Assembly (NCBI RefSeq): GCF_000015045.1
Contig: NC_008609.1
Location: forward strand, 992,001 to 1,056,000
DNA: 64,000 nucleotides
Source: Pelobacter propionicus DSM 2379
Lineage (GTDB): Bacteria; Desulfobacterota; Desulfuromonadia; Geobacterales; Pseudopelobacteraceae
Reading direction: 5' to 3'
A program made the position numbers and the translations under genes. The notes under the pieces are model-generated. The model was given only the letters and a program-made list of their open reading frames with translations, was not told the origin of the DNA and ran no database searches. Positions 28,588-36,981 of this stretch are shown one piece after another. Each line of letters begins with the position of its first letter. Within the stretch, counting starts at the first letter, position 1.

Positions 28588-28976
28588 CAGGTTTAGTACT
28601 CGTTACCCATGCGGGGTTGGCAAGCGCACTGTATCGCTCGGCGGAAATGATCGTCGGGCCGATCGAATGCTGCGAGCAGGTGGAAGTGACGCCGGGAGAA
28701 CATGCCGATGACATCATGTCCCGCGTGGTCGCCGCGGTTGAAAAGTCGTCCGCCGATGGCGCGATCATCATGACCGACCTGTTCGGCGGGACTCCATCAA
28801 ACATGGCGATGTCGTTTCTTAAGGACGGGCAGGTTGAGGTGCTGACCGGGGTCAACCTTCCCATGGTGATCGAATTCTGCTCCAAGCGCGAACTCATGGG
28901 GGTGGGAGAACTGACCGCCGAACTGCAGAAGTGCGGCAGGGAGGCTATCCTCATCCCCGGTGATTTTCTCAAATAG
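28584..28976 (+). CDS. PTS mannose-family EIIA domain protein
   Basis: 130 residues, a single-domain EIIA(Man). The phosphorylatable histidine is in LVLVTHAGLASAL near residue 9, and the active-site aspartate segment is IIMTDLFGGTPSNMAM. Standalone versions without EIIB, EIIC or EIID are regulatory. Here the gene lies between rapZ and the deacetylase gene, and HPr and EI follow, with no sugar permease in the window. Confidence 0.92.
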   Translation: MTGLVLVTHAGLASALYRSAEMIVGPIECCEQVEVTPGEHADDIMSRVVAAVEKSSADGAIIMTDLFGGTPSNMAMSFLKDGQVEVLTGVNLPMVIEFCSKRELMGVGELTAELQKCGREAILIPGDFLK

Positions 28977-28982
28977 CCTGAG

Positions 28983-29837
28983 ATGATTGCGAAGAAACGT
29001 CCGCGGGTCTGCCGCGACAGGAGCGGTGTTGTTGCGGTAGTTCGCCTGATGCGTCCATTCGCCTGCGCCCTGCTCATGCTCTTCTGCGGAAATCTCCCCG
29101 CCGTCGCCGGGTCGGAACCCACGCTGGAGTCGATTCGGGAACAGCTCAGCCTGGAGTTTCGCGGACGTGTCCCGCGGGAGTGGGGCGAGCGGGTGAAGGG
29201 AGTGCACACAAGGCTGAAGACTTCCGACAGGGTGGTTGCGCTCACCCTGGATGCCTGCGGCAGTCCCCGGGGCAAGGGAGTTGATTCCGCCCTGCTGGCC
29301 TTCCTGGAGCGGGAGCGGATACCGGCCACGCTCTTCATCAATGCCCGCTGGATCGACGCCAATCCCACCCTGTTCAGGCAGCTGGCCGCCAATCCACTCT
29401 TCGAGATAGCCAACCATGGATTGCATCACCGTCCCGCCTCGGTTTCCGGGCGTTCCGCGTACGGAATTGCCGGTACCGGGAACGTGGGCGAACTGGTGGA
29501 AGAGATCGAGGGCAATGCCCGCAAGATAGGTGCCCTGACCGGTGTCCGCCCCCGTGTGTATCGTTCGGGCACCGCCTATTACGATGACCTGGCCGTGGAG
29601 GTTTCCAGACGGTTGGGGCATGCGGTGGCCGGTTTTTCCGTTCTTGGCGATGCCGGAGCCACCTTTCGCAGGGCACAGGTCAGGGATGCGCTGCTCAGTG
29701 CCCACGCGGGTGACATTGTGCTCCTGCACATGAACCACCCGGAGGGGGAAACCGCGGCCGGAGTGATTGATGCCCTGCCTGAGTTGCTGAGGCGTGGATT
29801 CCGTTTCGTCAAACTGTCCGACTACCCCCTGGAGTAG
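28983..29837 (+). CDS. Polysaccharide deacetylase-like secreted protein
   Basis: 284 residues from ATG 28983; ATG 29049 would place the signal peptide (MRPFACALLMLFCGNLPAVAG) right at the start and is a serious alternative. The NodB-type fold is shown by VVALTLDACGSPRGKGVD, TLFINARWID, the metal-ligand histidines in FEIANHGLHHRPA, and DIVLLHMNHP. The usual 'FDDG' becomes LDACG, so only the second-position aspartate pattern is kept. It may act on envelope glycans. Its placement inside the PTS cluster is unexplained. Confidence 0.8.
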   Translation: MIAKKRPRVCRDRSGVVAVVRLMRPFACALLMLFCGNLPAVAGSEPTLESIREQLSLEFRGRVPREWGERVKGVHTRLKTSDRVVALTLDACGSPRGKGVDSALLAFLERERIPATLFINARWIDANPTLFRQLAANPLFEIANHGLHHRPASVSGRSAYGIAGTGNVGELVEEIEGNARKIGALTGVRPRVYRSGTAYYDDLAVEVSRRLGHAVAGFSVLGDAGATFRRAQVRDALLSAHAGDIVLLHMNHPEGETAAGVIDALPELLRRGFRFVKLSDYPLE

Positions 29838-29967
29838 GCTGTTCGGATCATGGATCGCGCTGAAATGAAACGCTGTTTATTGACTGGTCGTGGGCGGCAT
29901 GCTATGAAGCTGACTGTGCTGCAAAGCCGCGACTGTTGTTATCCTGATTGAGAAGGTTATCCGTATC

Positions 29968-30234
29968 ATGCTCCAGAATGAATTTCAGATCGTCAACAAG
30001 CTTGGGCTGCATGCCCGGGCATCGGCGCTGTTCGTCAAGACCGCCAGCCGTTTTACGTCCGATATCAAGCTCTCCAAGGAAGGGGTGGAGGTGAACGGCA
30101 AGAGCATCATGGGCATCATGATGTTAGCCGCGTCGAAAGGGGTTACCGTCTGTTTGACCGTCGATGGCGCCGACGAGGCGGAGGCCATGGCAGCCATGGG
30201 AGAGTTGATCGTCAATGGATTCGGCGAAGAATAA
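29968..30234 (+). CDS. ptsH: Phosphocarrier protein HPr
   Basis: 88 residues. The histidine phosphorylated by EI is in KLGLHARASALFV and the serine phosphorylated by HprK is in VEVNGKSIMGIMML. Both sites being present fits with hprK upstream. The end overlaps the start of ptsI by 20 bases. About 130 bases precede it, and a ribosome site GAGAAGG lies upstream of the ATG. Confidence 0.96.
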   Translation: MLQNEFQIVNKLGLHARASALFVKTASRFTSDIKLSKEGVEVNGKSIMGIMMLAASKGVTVCLTVDGADEAEAMAAMGELIVNGFGEE

Positions 30235-31981
30235 CAGCATGCTCAGGTTCAGCGGTATCGCCGCATCGCCCGGAGTTTCCGTGGGCAGACTGCGTGTCGT
30301 CGACCGACGCCATATCTCCGTTGACGAGTACGCTGTCAGAGGGGAAGCCGTTACCGCCGAGGAGGAGCGCCTGAAGGCGGGGATTGCCCGCACCAGGGAC
30401 GAACTGAGCCAGCTCAAGGAAACGCTCAGGGAAACCGCCGGCGACGATCACCTCTTTTTTATCGATACCCACCTGCTGATCCTGTCCGATGAACGTCTCT
30501 TCAGCGAAGCTGTGGCGCATATCACTACTGACCGGATAAACGCCGAGGGCGCCCTGCGCCGGACACTCCAGAAGTACCGCGAATACTTTGCCGGCATAGA
30601 CGACCCCTACCTACGCGAGCGGATCAACGATGTGGAAACGGTCATCGACAAGATCCTGCGCAACATTGCCGGTGAACCCCATGCGCCCATAGTTCCCGAT
30701 GGCGACCAGACCATCATCGTGGCTCACGACATCTCGCCCGCCGACATCCTGCAGATGGATCGCGAACGCATCATCGGATTCGTCACCGAGATAGGGGGGA
30801 GAACATCCCATGCGTCGATCCTGGCACGGGCCTTTGAGTTGCCGGCGGTGGTCGGCGTGGAAGGGGTCGCCGACAAGCCGCTGGATGGAATGCCGGCCAT
30901 CCTTGACGGTCTCAGCGGCACGGTGATCGTTAACCCCGACAGCAGTACCTTTCTCGAACATCTGCAGCGCAAACGGCACTATGAGTACGTTGAGTCCGGG
31001 CTGCTCAGGCTGGCGGAACTGCCGCCCGAAACGCGGGACGGCCAGCGGATCCTGCTCAAGGGTAACGTTGAGGTGCCCGAGGAGGGACCGTCGGTGCTGC
31101 GCCATGGCGGCGAAGGGGTCGGCCTGTACCGTACCGAAATGCTCTTCATGAACCGGAGGGAGATGCCCGAGGAGGAAGAACAGTATCAGGCATATGCCGC
31201 CATGCAGCGCGCCGTTGAACCCCACCCCCTGACCATCAGGACACTGGACGCTGGAGGCGACAAGCTGCTGGATGGACTGCAGCACCCCACGGAGCAGAAT
31301 CCCGCCCTGGGTGTTCGCGCCATCCGGCTGGCGTTGCGCATGCCCGAAGAGTTCAAAAAACAGCTGCGGGCGATTCTCAGGGTCAGCGCAGCCGGAGATG
31401 TGCGCATCATGTTTCCCATGATCTCCTGTCTGGATGAGTTGCGTAGCGCCCGTGCCGTGCTGGAGCAGGCCAAGGCCGAACTGGATGACGCGGGCATTCC
31501 CTTTGACCGCCACATCCAGGTAGGGATCATGATCGAGGTTCCCTCCGCGGTTGTGGTCTCCGATCTGCTGGCCAGGGAATCGGATTTTTTCAGTGTCGGC
31601 ACCAACGACCTGATCCAGTACACCCTGGCCATTGACCGCTCCAACGAGCATCTGGTTTCGCTGTATCAGCCGCTCCATCCGGCGGTGCTCCGGTCCCTGC
31701 GCACGGTGGTGGAGGCCGCCCGCGGGGCCGGCATTCCCGCCTGTATCTGTGGTGAAATGGCCGGTGACCCGCTCTATCTGCCGGTACTGCTCGGGCTTGG
31801 CTTCGGAGAACTATCCATGGGCGCCGGTTCCATCCCACGGGTGAAGCAGATGCTGCGCCGTTGCGACATGAATCAGGCTGCCGAGGTCGCCAGCGCCTGC
31901 TTCGCGTTTTCCACCGCCGAACAGGTTGACCTGTTCCTCAGGAATGCCATTGCCACCACGTTTTCCGATACCTTGGATTGA
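30215..31981 (+). CDS. ptsI: PTS enzyme I
   Basis: 588 residues from ATG 30215; ATG 30239 is a possible shorter start. The phosphohistidine is in GGRTSHASILARAF near residue 196. The PEP-binding barrel has EGVGLYRTEMLFMNR, ALGVRAIRLAL, GIMIEVPSA, FFSVGTNDLIQYTLA and the catalytic cysteine in ACICGEMAGDP. It transfers phosphate from PEP to HPr. With only an EIIA(Man) nearby, the chain probably senses PEP rather than drives sugar import. Confidence 0.96.
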   Translation: MDSAKNNSMLRFSGIAASPGVSVGRLRVVDRRHISVDEYAVRGEAVTAEEERLKAGIARTRDELSQLKETLRETAGDDHLFFIDTHLLILSDERLFSEAVAHITTDRINAEGALRRTLQKYREYFAGIDDPYLRERINDVETVIDKILRNIAGEPHAPIVPDGDQTIIVAHDISPADILQMDRERIIGFVTEIGGRTSHASILARAFELPAVVGVEGVADKPLDGMPAILDGLSGTVIVNPDSSTFLEHLQRKRHYEYVESGLLRLAELPPETRDGQRILLKGNVEVPEEGPSVLRHGGEGVGLYRTEMLFMNRREMPEEEEQYQAYAAMQRAVEPHPLTIRTLDAGGDKLLDGLQHPTEQNPALGVRAIRLALRMPEEFKKQLRAILRVSAAGDVRIMFPMISCLDELRSARAVLEQAKAELDDAGIPFDRHIQVGIMIEVPSAVVVSDLLARESDFFSVGTNDLIQYTLAIDRSNEHLVSLYQPLHPAVLRSLRTVVEAARGAGIPACICGEMAGDPLYLPVLLGLGFGELSMGAGSIPRVKQMLRRCDMNQAAEVASACFAFSTAEQVDLFLRNAIATTFSDTLD

Positions 31982-31993
31982 GACGGGATCCCC

Positions 31994-32779
31994 ATGACGC
32001 CGCAGCTCTTGTTTTCGGTCTTTTCCTTTATTCTTGGCGCTGTTGTCGGCTCCTTCCTCAATGTCTGCATCTGCCGCATGCCGCGGGACGAGTCGGTCGT
32101 ATCGCCCCCCTCCCACTGTCCGGGGTGTGGCTACCGGATTCGTTGGTACGACAATATTCCGCTGGTAAGCTACCTGCTGCTGCGCGGCAGGTGCCGGGGC
32201 TGCCGGGAAAAGATATCCCCCCGCTACCCTCTGGTGGAGTTGCTCAACGCCCTTCTGTCTCTGGCGCTTTTTCTCCGCTTCGGGCCGACTCTCGCGTTTG
32301 CTGTCCTGTTCCTCTTCTGTTCCGCGCTGGTTGTCATAACCTTTATCGACCTGGAGCATCAGATTATTCCCGACGAGATATCCCTGCCCGGTATCGTGCT
32401 CGGTTTCATCTTTTCTTTCTTCCTCAGGGGGCACGGCTGGCTGAACTCGCTTTTGGGCATACTTCTGGGAGGGGGGAGCCTGCTGTTGGTGGCCTACGGT
32501 TACCAGTTGGTGACCGGCAAGGAGGGGATGGGGGGCGGTGATATCAAGCTTTTGGCCATGATGGGGGCTTTTCTGGGGTGGAAATCCATCCCGTTCATCA
32601 TCTTCGTCAGTTCGCTGGCCGGCTCGGTGATCGGCGTTTCCCTGATGCTGATCCAGAAGAAAGATTCGAAGCTGGCCATTCCCTTTGGCCCCTATCTCGC
32701 CCTGGGCGCCCTGCTGTACGTTTTTTACGGCCCCCGTCTGATCAGCTGGTACCTCACCCTGGGTGGTCTCCAGGGGTAA
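31994..32779 (+). CDS. pilD: Type IV prepilin peptidase / N-methyltransferase
   Basis: 261 residues, eight or so membrane segments. The N-terminal methyltransferase domain starts GAVVGSFLNVCICRMP and contains the two CxxC pairs HCPGC and CRGC. The peptidase aspartates are in TFIDLEHQIIPDE and MGGGDIKLLAMMGAFLGW. It cleaves the leader of prepilins at the inner membrane and methylates the new N-terminus. Its substrates include the four minor pilins at 42,026-44,809. Confidence 0.95.
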   Translation: MTPQLLFSVFSFILGAVVGSFLNVCICRMPRDESVVSPPSHCPGCGYRIRWYDNIPLVSYLLLRGRCRGCREKISPRYPLVELLNALLSLALFLRFGPTLAFAVLFLFCSALVVITFIDLEHQIIPDEISLPGIVLGFIFSFFLRGHGWLNSLLGILLGGGSLLLVAYGYQLVTGKEGMGGGDIKLLAMMGAFLGWKSIPFIIFVSSLAGSVIGVSLMLIQKKDSKLAIPFGPYLALGALLYVFYGPRLISWYLTLGGLQG

Positions 32780-32783
32780 GTCC

Positions 32784-33596
32784 ATGCTCAAATGCCGCCC
32801 GAGCCTGATCGTATCAATCATGGCCTTCCTGGGGGGGCTTCTGGTATTGACCTGGCTGCTCTTCAGCCTGCTGGCCTTTAAGACCGCGGCAAACGACCTG
32901 TATGCCCAGAAGAGTGAGCATGCCCGCATGTTGCTGGCGGCGTTTGCGAGCCAACTCCCCGACTCCGTTCCCACTTTCCCCGACAAGATCATTGCTCCCG
33001 ACTCATCCGCGTCCATCTACGCCCGGATACTGTTCGAGGAAGACGCCTTCACCCGCCTGACGCTGCTGGACGGAAACGGCAAACCGATCTTCAGCGCCGG
33101 CCGCGAGGGAGGCGATGTGTTCCTGCCCTTCGCCGGTCTTCCCGCCAAAGCTGAGGGGAGTTTTGTACGCAGCGACGGGAGCGGCATTGCGCACATCATG
33201 AACGTATCGCGCGCAGGAGTGCCGGTGGCCAAGGCCGGCCTGCTGATATCGCTGGAGCCTGAAAAAACCCGCCTCTCGCGTACGAAGCAGTTGCTGGTCG
33301 CCTATTTTATCTTGGATTTCATCCTGCTGCTTGGCCTGGGTGCTTTCGTCCTCTCCCGCATCGTCGTCAATCCCATAAACCGGCTGCTGACCGCGACCGA
33401 AAGGATTACCGGTGGCCAGTACGGCCAGAAGCTGCCGGTTTCGGGCAGCTCCGAATTTGCCCGGCTGGCCCAGGCGTTCAACCAGATGTCGAGCGCCCTA
33501 CTGAACAAGGAACGCCAGGTCGCCGAACAGCTGACCGCCCTTGAAAAGGCCAATCTGGAACTGCGCCAGGCACGTGAACTGGCCTTCCGTTCGTAG
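32784..33596 (+). CDS. Sensor half of a histidine kinase, ended by an in-frame amber codon
   Basis: 270 residues from ATG 32784 (AGGGGT upstream). Membrane segment one is residues ~10-35, followed by a periplasmic sensor domain of ~150 residues, membrane segment two (YFILDFILLLGLGAFVLSRI), a HAMP domain (NPINRLLTATERITGGQYGQKL) and a coiled coil. TAG at 33594-33596 stops it at RELAFRS, and the next codons, AAG ATG GCT, continue in the same frame into the kinase domain. Related kinases normally read S-E-K-M-A-S here, so one base change (GAG to TAG) explains the break. Confidence 0.85.
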   Translation: MLKCRPSLIVSIMAFLGGLLVLTWLLFSLLAFKTAANDLYAQKSEHARMLLAAFASQLPDSVPTFPDKIIAPDSSASIYARILFEEDAFTRLTLLDGNGKPIFSAGREGGDVFLPFAGLPAKAEGSFVRSDGSGIAHIMNVSRAGVPVAKAGLLISLEPEKTRLSRTKQLLVAYFILDFILLLGLGAFVLSRIVVNPINRLLTATERITGGQYGQKLPVSGSSEFARLAQAFNQMSSALLNKERQVAEQLTALEKANLELRQARELAFRS

Positions 33597-33599
33597 AAG

Positions 33600-34298
33600 A
33601 TGGCTTCCATCGGCCTGCTGGCAGCCGGTATGGCCCACGAGGTCGGGACGCCTCTGGCCGCCATCATGGGCTATGCCGAGCTGTTGGAGGGAGATGGACA
33701 GGAGGATGCGGCGAGCCGGGACTACGGGCGCAGGATCTCCCAGGAATGCGCCCGCATCGACCGCATCGTGCGCGGCCTGCTGGACTATTCCCGCCCCAGG
33801 AACAGCGATGTCGAGGCGGTGGATATTCCCCGGCTGATCGCTGATTCCATCGAGCTGATGACCCAGCAGGGCGCGTTCAAGGGGATCAGGGTGAATACCT
33901 ATTTCGAGGAGAATCTTGCCCCGGCCCTTGCCGATGGGCACCAGCTGCAACAGGTACTGATCAACCTGATGCTCAACAGTCGCGATGCCATGCCCGATGG
34001 GGGAAGGCTCACCGTGCGTGCCACAAGTGAAGGTGAGAATCGGGCCGGACTGTTCCGGGAGGGAGTACGGGTGGATGTGCATGACAGCGGCAGCGGCATC
34101 CCGTCCGAACATCTTGAGTACCTCTTCGAGCCGTTTTTCACCACCAAGCCGCCCGGTAGGGGAACCGGCCTTGGATTGGCCATTGCCGCCCGTATCATCG
34201 AGGGCTTTGGTGGCAGTATCGACGTGCGGAGCACCCTCGGCAGAGGGAGCTGCTTTACCCTCCGGCTGCCGGCCATCTCGAAAAAAGGAGCGCGATAA
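33600..34298 (+). CDS. Kinase half of the same histidine kinase
   Basis: 232 residues from ATG 33600, one codon after the amber stop and in the same frame. It has the phosphoacceptor histidine in GLLAAGMAHEVGTPLAAIMGY, the N box QQVLINLMLNSRDAM, and the G boxes VHDSGSGIP and GTGLGLAIAARIIEGFGG, i.e. a complete NtrB/PilS-type catalytic core. No clear ribosome site precedes the ATG, so expression would need reinitiation after the stop. If expressed alone it would be a soluble kinase without a sensor. Its stop overlaps the regulator start by one base. Confidence 0.85.
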   Translation: MASIGLLAAGMAHEVGTPLAAIMGYAELLEGDGQEDAASRDYGRRISQECARIDRIVRGLLDYSRPRNSDVEAVDIPRLIADSIELMTQQGAFKGIRVNTYFEENLAPALADGHQLQQVLINLMLNSRDAMPDGGRLTVRATSEGENRAGLFREGVRVDVHDSGSGIPSEHLEYLFEPFFTTKPPGRGTGLGLAIAARIIEGFGGSIDVRSTLGRGSCFTLRLPAISKKGAR

Positions 34299-35665
34299 TG
34301 ACCGCGCAGAAACACATTCTGATTATCGACGACGAGGAGAACCTGCGCCACATGCTGTCGGTCATGCTCTCCCGCCAGGGGTATCGGGCTGACTGCGCGG
34401 CGAACGGTGTCGAGGGGCTGGCAGCCCTGCGCGGCACGGTCTATGACTTTATCCTCTGTGACATCCGCATGCCGGAGATGGATGGCAAGGCATTCCTTCA
34501 AGCGGCGCTGCGCGACCAGGTCGGGTCGCCCATCATCATGATGTCGGCCTATGGGACGGTGGATACGGCGGTGGAGTGCATGAAACTGGGCGCCTATGAC
34601 TATATCTCCAAGCCGTTCAAGAAGGATGAGATCGTCATGGTGCTGAGGAAGGCCGAAGAGAGGGAACGCTTGAAGGATGAGAACAGCCGTCTGCGGGCCG
34701 CTGCCGCCGGACGATTCAATCATGGCGGCATTATCAGCCGCACTGCCAGGATGGAGGAGATATTCGGCAAGATACGCAAGGTTGCCGGCCTGAAAACGAC
34801 CGTTCTGATTCTGGGGGAGTCCGGCACCGGCAAGGAACTGGTGGCCCGGGCCGTGCATTGCAATGGCGGGCGCGCTTCCAAGTCCTTCGTGGCGGTGAAT
34901 TGCGGGGCAATCCCGGAGAACCTGCTGGAGAGCGAGCTGTTCGGCCACGTACGGGGAGCCTTCACCAATGCTACTGGCGACAAGGCCGGTCTCTTTGAGC
35001 AGGCGGATGGTGGAACGCTCTTTTTGGACGAAATCGGCGAGATGTCACTGGCGCTTCAGGTGAAACTCCTGCGGGTGCTGCAGGAGGAGGAGATCCGCAG
35101 GGTGGGGGCCACCGTCTCCAGCAAGATAGACGTGCGCATCGTGTCGGCCACCTCCCGAGACCTGGAGGCGGACATTCAGACGGGACGCTTCCGTGAGGAT
35201 CTCTACTTCCGCTTGAACGTCTTCTGTCTTCGTCTTCCCCCGCTGCGGGAGCGCGTGGAGGATATTCCGCTGCTGGTGGAGCATTTCCTGAGATCCGCGC
35301 TGCGCGATCGCGACCCCGGGCAAATGCGCATCGAACCGGACGCCATGCGCAGCCTCATGTCCTATGTCTGGCCGGGCAACATCCGCGAATTGGAGAATGC
35401 CATCGAACATGCCGCCATCGTCTGCGAGGACGGCAGCATTACCAACGCCTGTCTCCCGCCGGCAGTCAGATCTGTGGGAGCGCCGTGGCCGCTGATGGAG
35501 CATGATGAGGAGCTCTCTATAAAGAAGGCCGAAGCGGCCATGGAGCGCGAGTTAATCAGGAAGGCCCTGGCCAGGACCGGCGGTAACCGCACCCATGCTG
35601 CGAAGATTCTCGAGATCAGCCATCGCTCCCTGCTCTACAAGCTCAAGGAATACGGCATCGACTAG
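34298..35665 (+). CDS. NtrC-family sigma-54-dependent response regulator
   Basis: 455 residues. Receiver domain residues 1-120 with phosphoacceptor D55 in FILCDIRMPEMDG and K in YISKPFKKDE. The AAA+ domain has Walker A GESGTGKEL, Walker B GTLFLDEIGEM and a sigma-54 contact loop that reads GAFTNA instead of the usual GAFTGA. The C-terminal Fis-type helix-turn-helix is RTGGNRTHAAKILEISHRSLLYKLKEYGI. It is cotranscribed with the split kinase. The nearest plausible target is the sigma-54 promoter 120 bases downstream. Confidence 0.93.
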   Translation: MTAQKHILIIDDEENLRHMLSVMLSRQGYRADCAANGVEGLAALRGTVYDFILCDIRMPEMDGKAFLQAALRDQVGSPIIMMSAYGTVDTAVECMKLGAYDYISKPFKKDEIVMVLRKAEERERLKDENSRLRAAAAGRFNHGGIISRTARMEEIFGKIRKVAGLKTTVLILGESGTGKELVARAVHCNGGRASKSFVAVNCGAIPENLLESELFGHVRGAFTNATGDKAGLFEQADGGTLFLDEIGEMSLALQVKLLRVLQEEEIRRVGATVSSKIDVRIVSATSRDLEADIQTGRFREDLYFRLNVFCLRLPPLRERVEDIPLLVEHFLRSALRDRDPGQMRIEPDAMRSLMSYVWPGNIRELENAIEHAAIVCEDGSITNACLPPAVRSVGAPWPLMEHDEELSIKKAEAAMERELIRKALARTGGNRTHAAKILEISHRSLLYKLKEYGID

Positions 35666-35784
35666 GCAAAAGTTGCGCCTCTTTGGGGGCTATTTTTCTG
35701 TTGATTGTGCAAAGTTTGCGTAGTGTGCTGTGGGGCTGTTGCGCATAAGCCTCTAAAACAGCGTGTTAATGCCCTTTTTCTGTG

Positions 35785-35800
35785 TGGCACGCTGTTTGCT
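35785..35800 (+). promoter_or_regulatory. Sigma-54 promoter
   Basis: TGGCAC, five bases, TTGCT: both invariant dinucleotides (GG at -24, GC at -12) are present at the exact ten-base spacing. Transcription would start about 35,812, 26 bases before the DsbC-like gene. The 100 bases upstream contain repeated TTGCGC/TTTGCG-like words at about 35,671, 35,714 and 35,739 that could be activator sites; that part is speculative. Confidence 0.8.
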
Positions 35801-35837
35801 TTGTTTTGTGGCTCAACTGTGTCGGAAAGGAACAAGT

Positions 35838-36626
35838 ATGCTCAAGACATCAGCCATTATTCTCGTTCTCACCCTGACCATCTCCCTGCCCTCCCCGGTC
35901 CTGGCCAAAACTGGCCATGGCGGCCAGTGCGCCTCCTGCCATACCCTTACCGAAAAAGAAGCTACGGAACTGATCAAGAGTTTTGGCGGAACTGTTTCCT
36001 CGGTCAAGCATTCCCCAGCCAAGGGACTCTTTGAACTGATGGTGGAACGGGATGGCCAGAAGGGGCTGCTCTTCATGGACTACGGCAAAAAGCACCTGAT
36101 CCAGGGGATGGTGTTCGATCGGGAGAAGCTCGAACCGGCTCCTGCGCATAAGGCCGAGTTCCCGCGCCCCAAACAGAAGGCTCCTCTGGACGTGCGCACC
36201 ATTCCCACGGCTGGCGCCGTGATCATTGGCAACCCGGAGGGGAAGAAGAAGCTGTACGTATTCACCGATCCCGACTGCCCCTACTGCAGAAAGGGGCATG
36301 AGGAACTGAAGAAGCTTGCCAGAATTGCGCCGGACCTGGCCATTTACGTCGTGCTTTACCCATTGCCCATGCACCCCGACTCGTTCGACAAGTGCCGCGC
36401 CATTGTGGAAGCCGGGAGCGTTGATATACTTGACAGGGTCTTTGAGGGCAAACCGGTTCCCAAGCCGAAGGGTGAGGTCAGCAGAAAGCACATCGAAGGG
36501 AATATCTCATTCGCCAATACCAACGGTATCTCGGGAACTCCCACCCTGGTCATGCCCGACGGCAGGATCGAGGTCGGCATGGGTGACGCGGAGACGATGA
36601 AGAAGATGCTCTCGTCGGAACGCTGA
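35838..36626 (+). CDS. DsbC-like thiol-disulfide protein with a CxxCH motif
   Basis: 262 residues from ATG 35838 (GGAAAGGAAC upstream). A signal peptide ends at VLA. Immediately after it comes CASCH (residues 31-35), the c-type haem attachment motif. Residues ~40-105 match the DsbC dimerisation domain, and the thioredoxin domain has the active site DPDCPYCRKGHEEL and the cis-proline SGTPTLVMPDG. It should act in the periplasm as a disulfide isomerase or reductase. Its place ahead of PilY1, a large cysteine-containing protein, suggests PilY1 as a client. Confidence 0.85.
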   Translation: MLKTSAIILVLTLTISLPSPVLAKTGHGGQCASCHTLTEKEATELIKSFGGTVSSVKHSPAKGLFELMVERDGQKGLLFMDYGKKHLIQGMVFDREKLEPAPAHKAEFPRPKQKAPLDVRTIPTAGAVIIGNPEGKKKLYVFTDPDCPYCRKGHEELKKLARIAPDLAIYVVLYPLPMHPDSFDKCRAIVEAGSVDILDRVFEGKPVPKPKGEVSRKHIEGNISFANTNGISGTPTLVMPDGRIEVGMGDAETMKKMLSSER

Positions 36627-36675
36627 TGCCCTGACGTTGTTGCATATGGTTAGCAGGGTCGAAAGGAGAGACGCA

Positions 36676-36981
36676 ATGAGGGGAAAACTGAGATTACTAA
36701 TGATTATTCTGGCGATCCACGTCCTGTTTTTTGCTTCATCCGTGGCCCTGGCGCAGCAGACGGTTTTTTATGGTGTTCTGGTGAGCGCGAAGAGTGGCAG
36801 GCTCACGGTTATGGACAGACGAGGTCACAGTGAAAGCTTCAAGGTTACCAGCGACACGCTGGTAACAAACCGTGACGGGAGCAACACCCGTATCGAACGC
36901 TTCAGTGCCGGAACCCGCCTGTCCGTCACCGCGCAGAGCGGGACGGCCCGCTTTGTCTCCGTCCAGGAGGTGCCGAAATGA
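36676..36981 (+). CDS. Small secreted protein in the PilY1 cluster
   Basis: 101 residues from ATG 36676 (GAAAGGAGAG upstream). A signal peptide (LRLLMIILAIHVLFFASSVALA) is followed by ~75 residues predicted all-beta: QTVFYGVLVSAKSGRLTVMDRRG, ESFKVTSDTLVTN, GTRLSVTAQSGTARFVSVQEV. The pattern resembles an OB-like or DUF5666-like barrel. Function unknown. Its stop overlaps the PilY1 start by four bases, so it is coupled to that gene. Confidence 0.75.
   Translation: MRGKLRLLMIILAIHVLFFASSVALAQQTVFYGVLVSAKSGRLTVMDRRGHSESFKVTSDTLVTNRDGSNTRIERFSAGTRLSVTAQSGTARFVSVQEVPK

Noticed and set aside
29890-29967. GCAAAGCC word upstream of ptsH as a second GEMM riboswitch
   Set aside because: The upstream GGCAAACC-type element, the GNRA-capped stem and the GGGUUGCCGA segment are missing.
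33594-33596. Amber codon read as pyrrolysine
   Set aside because: No pyl genes are in the window, the kinase is not a methylamine methyltransferase, and orthologous kinases have an ordinary residue here. A point mutation is simpler.
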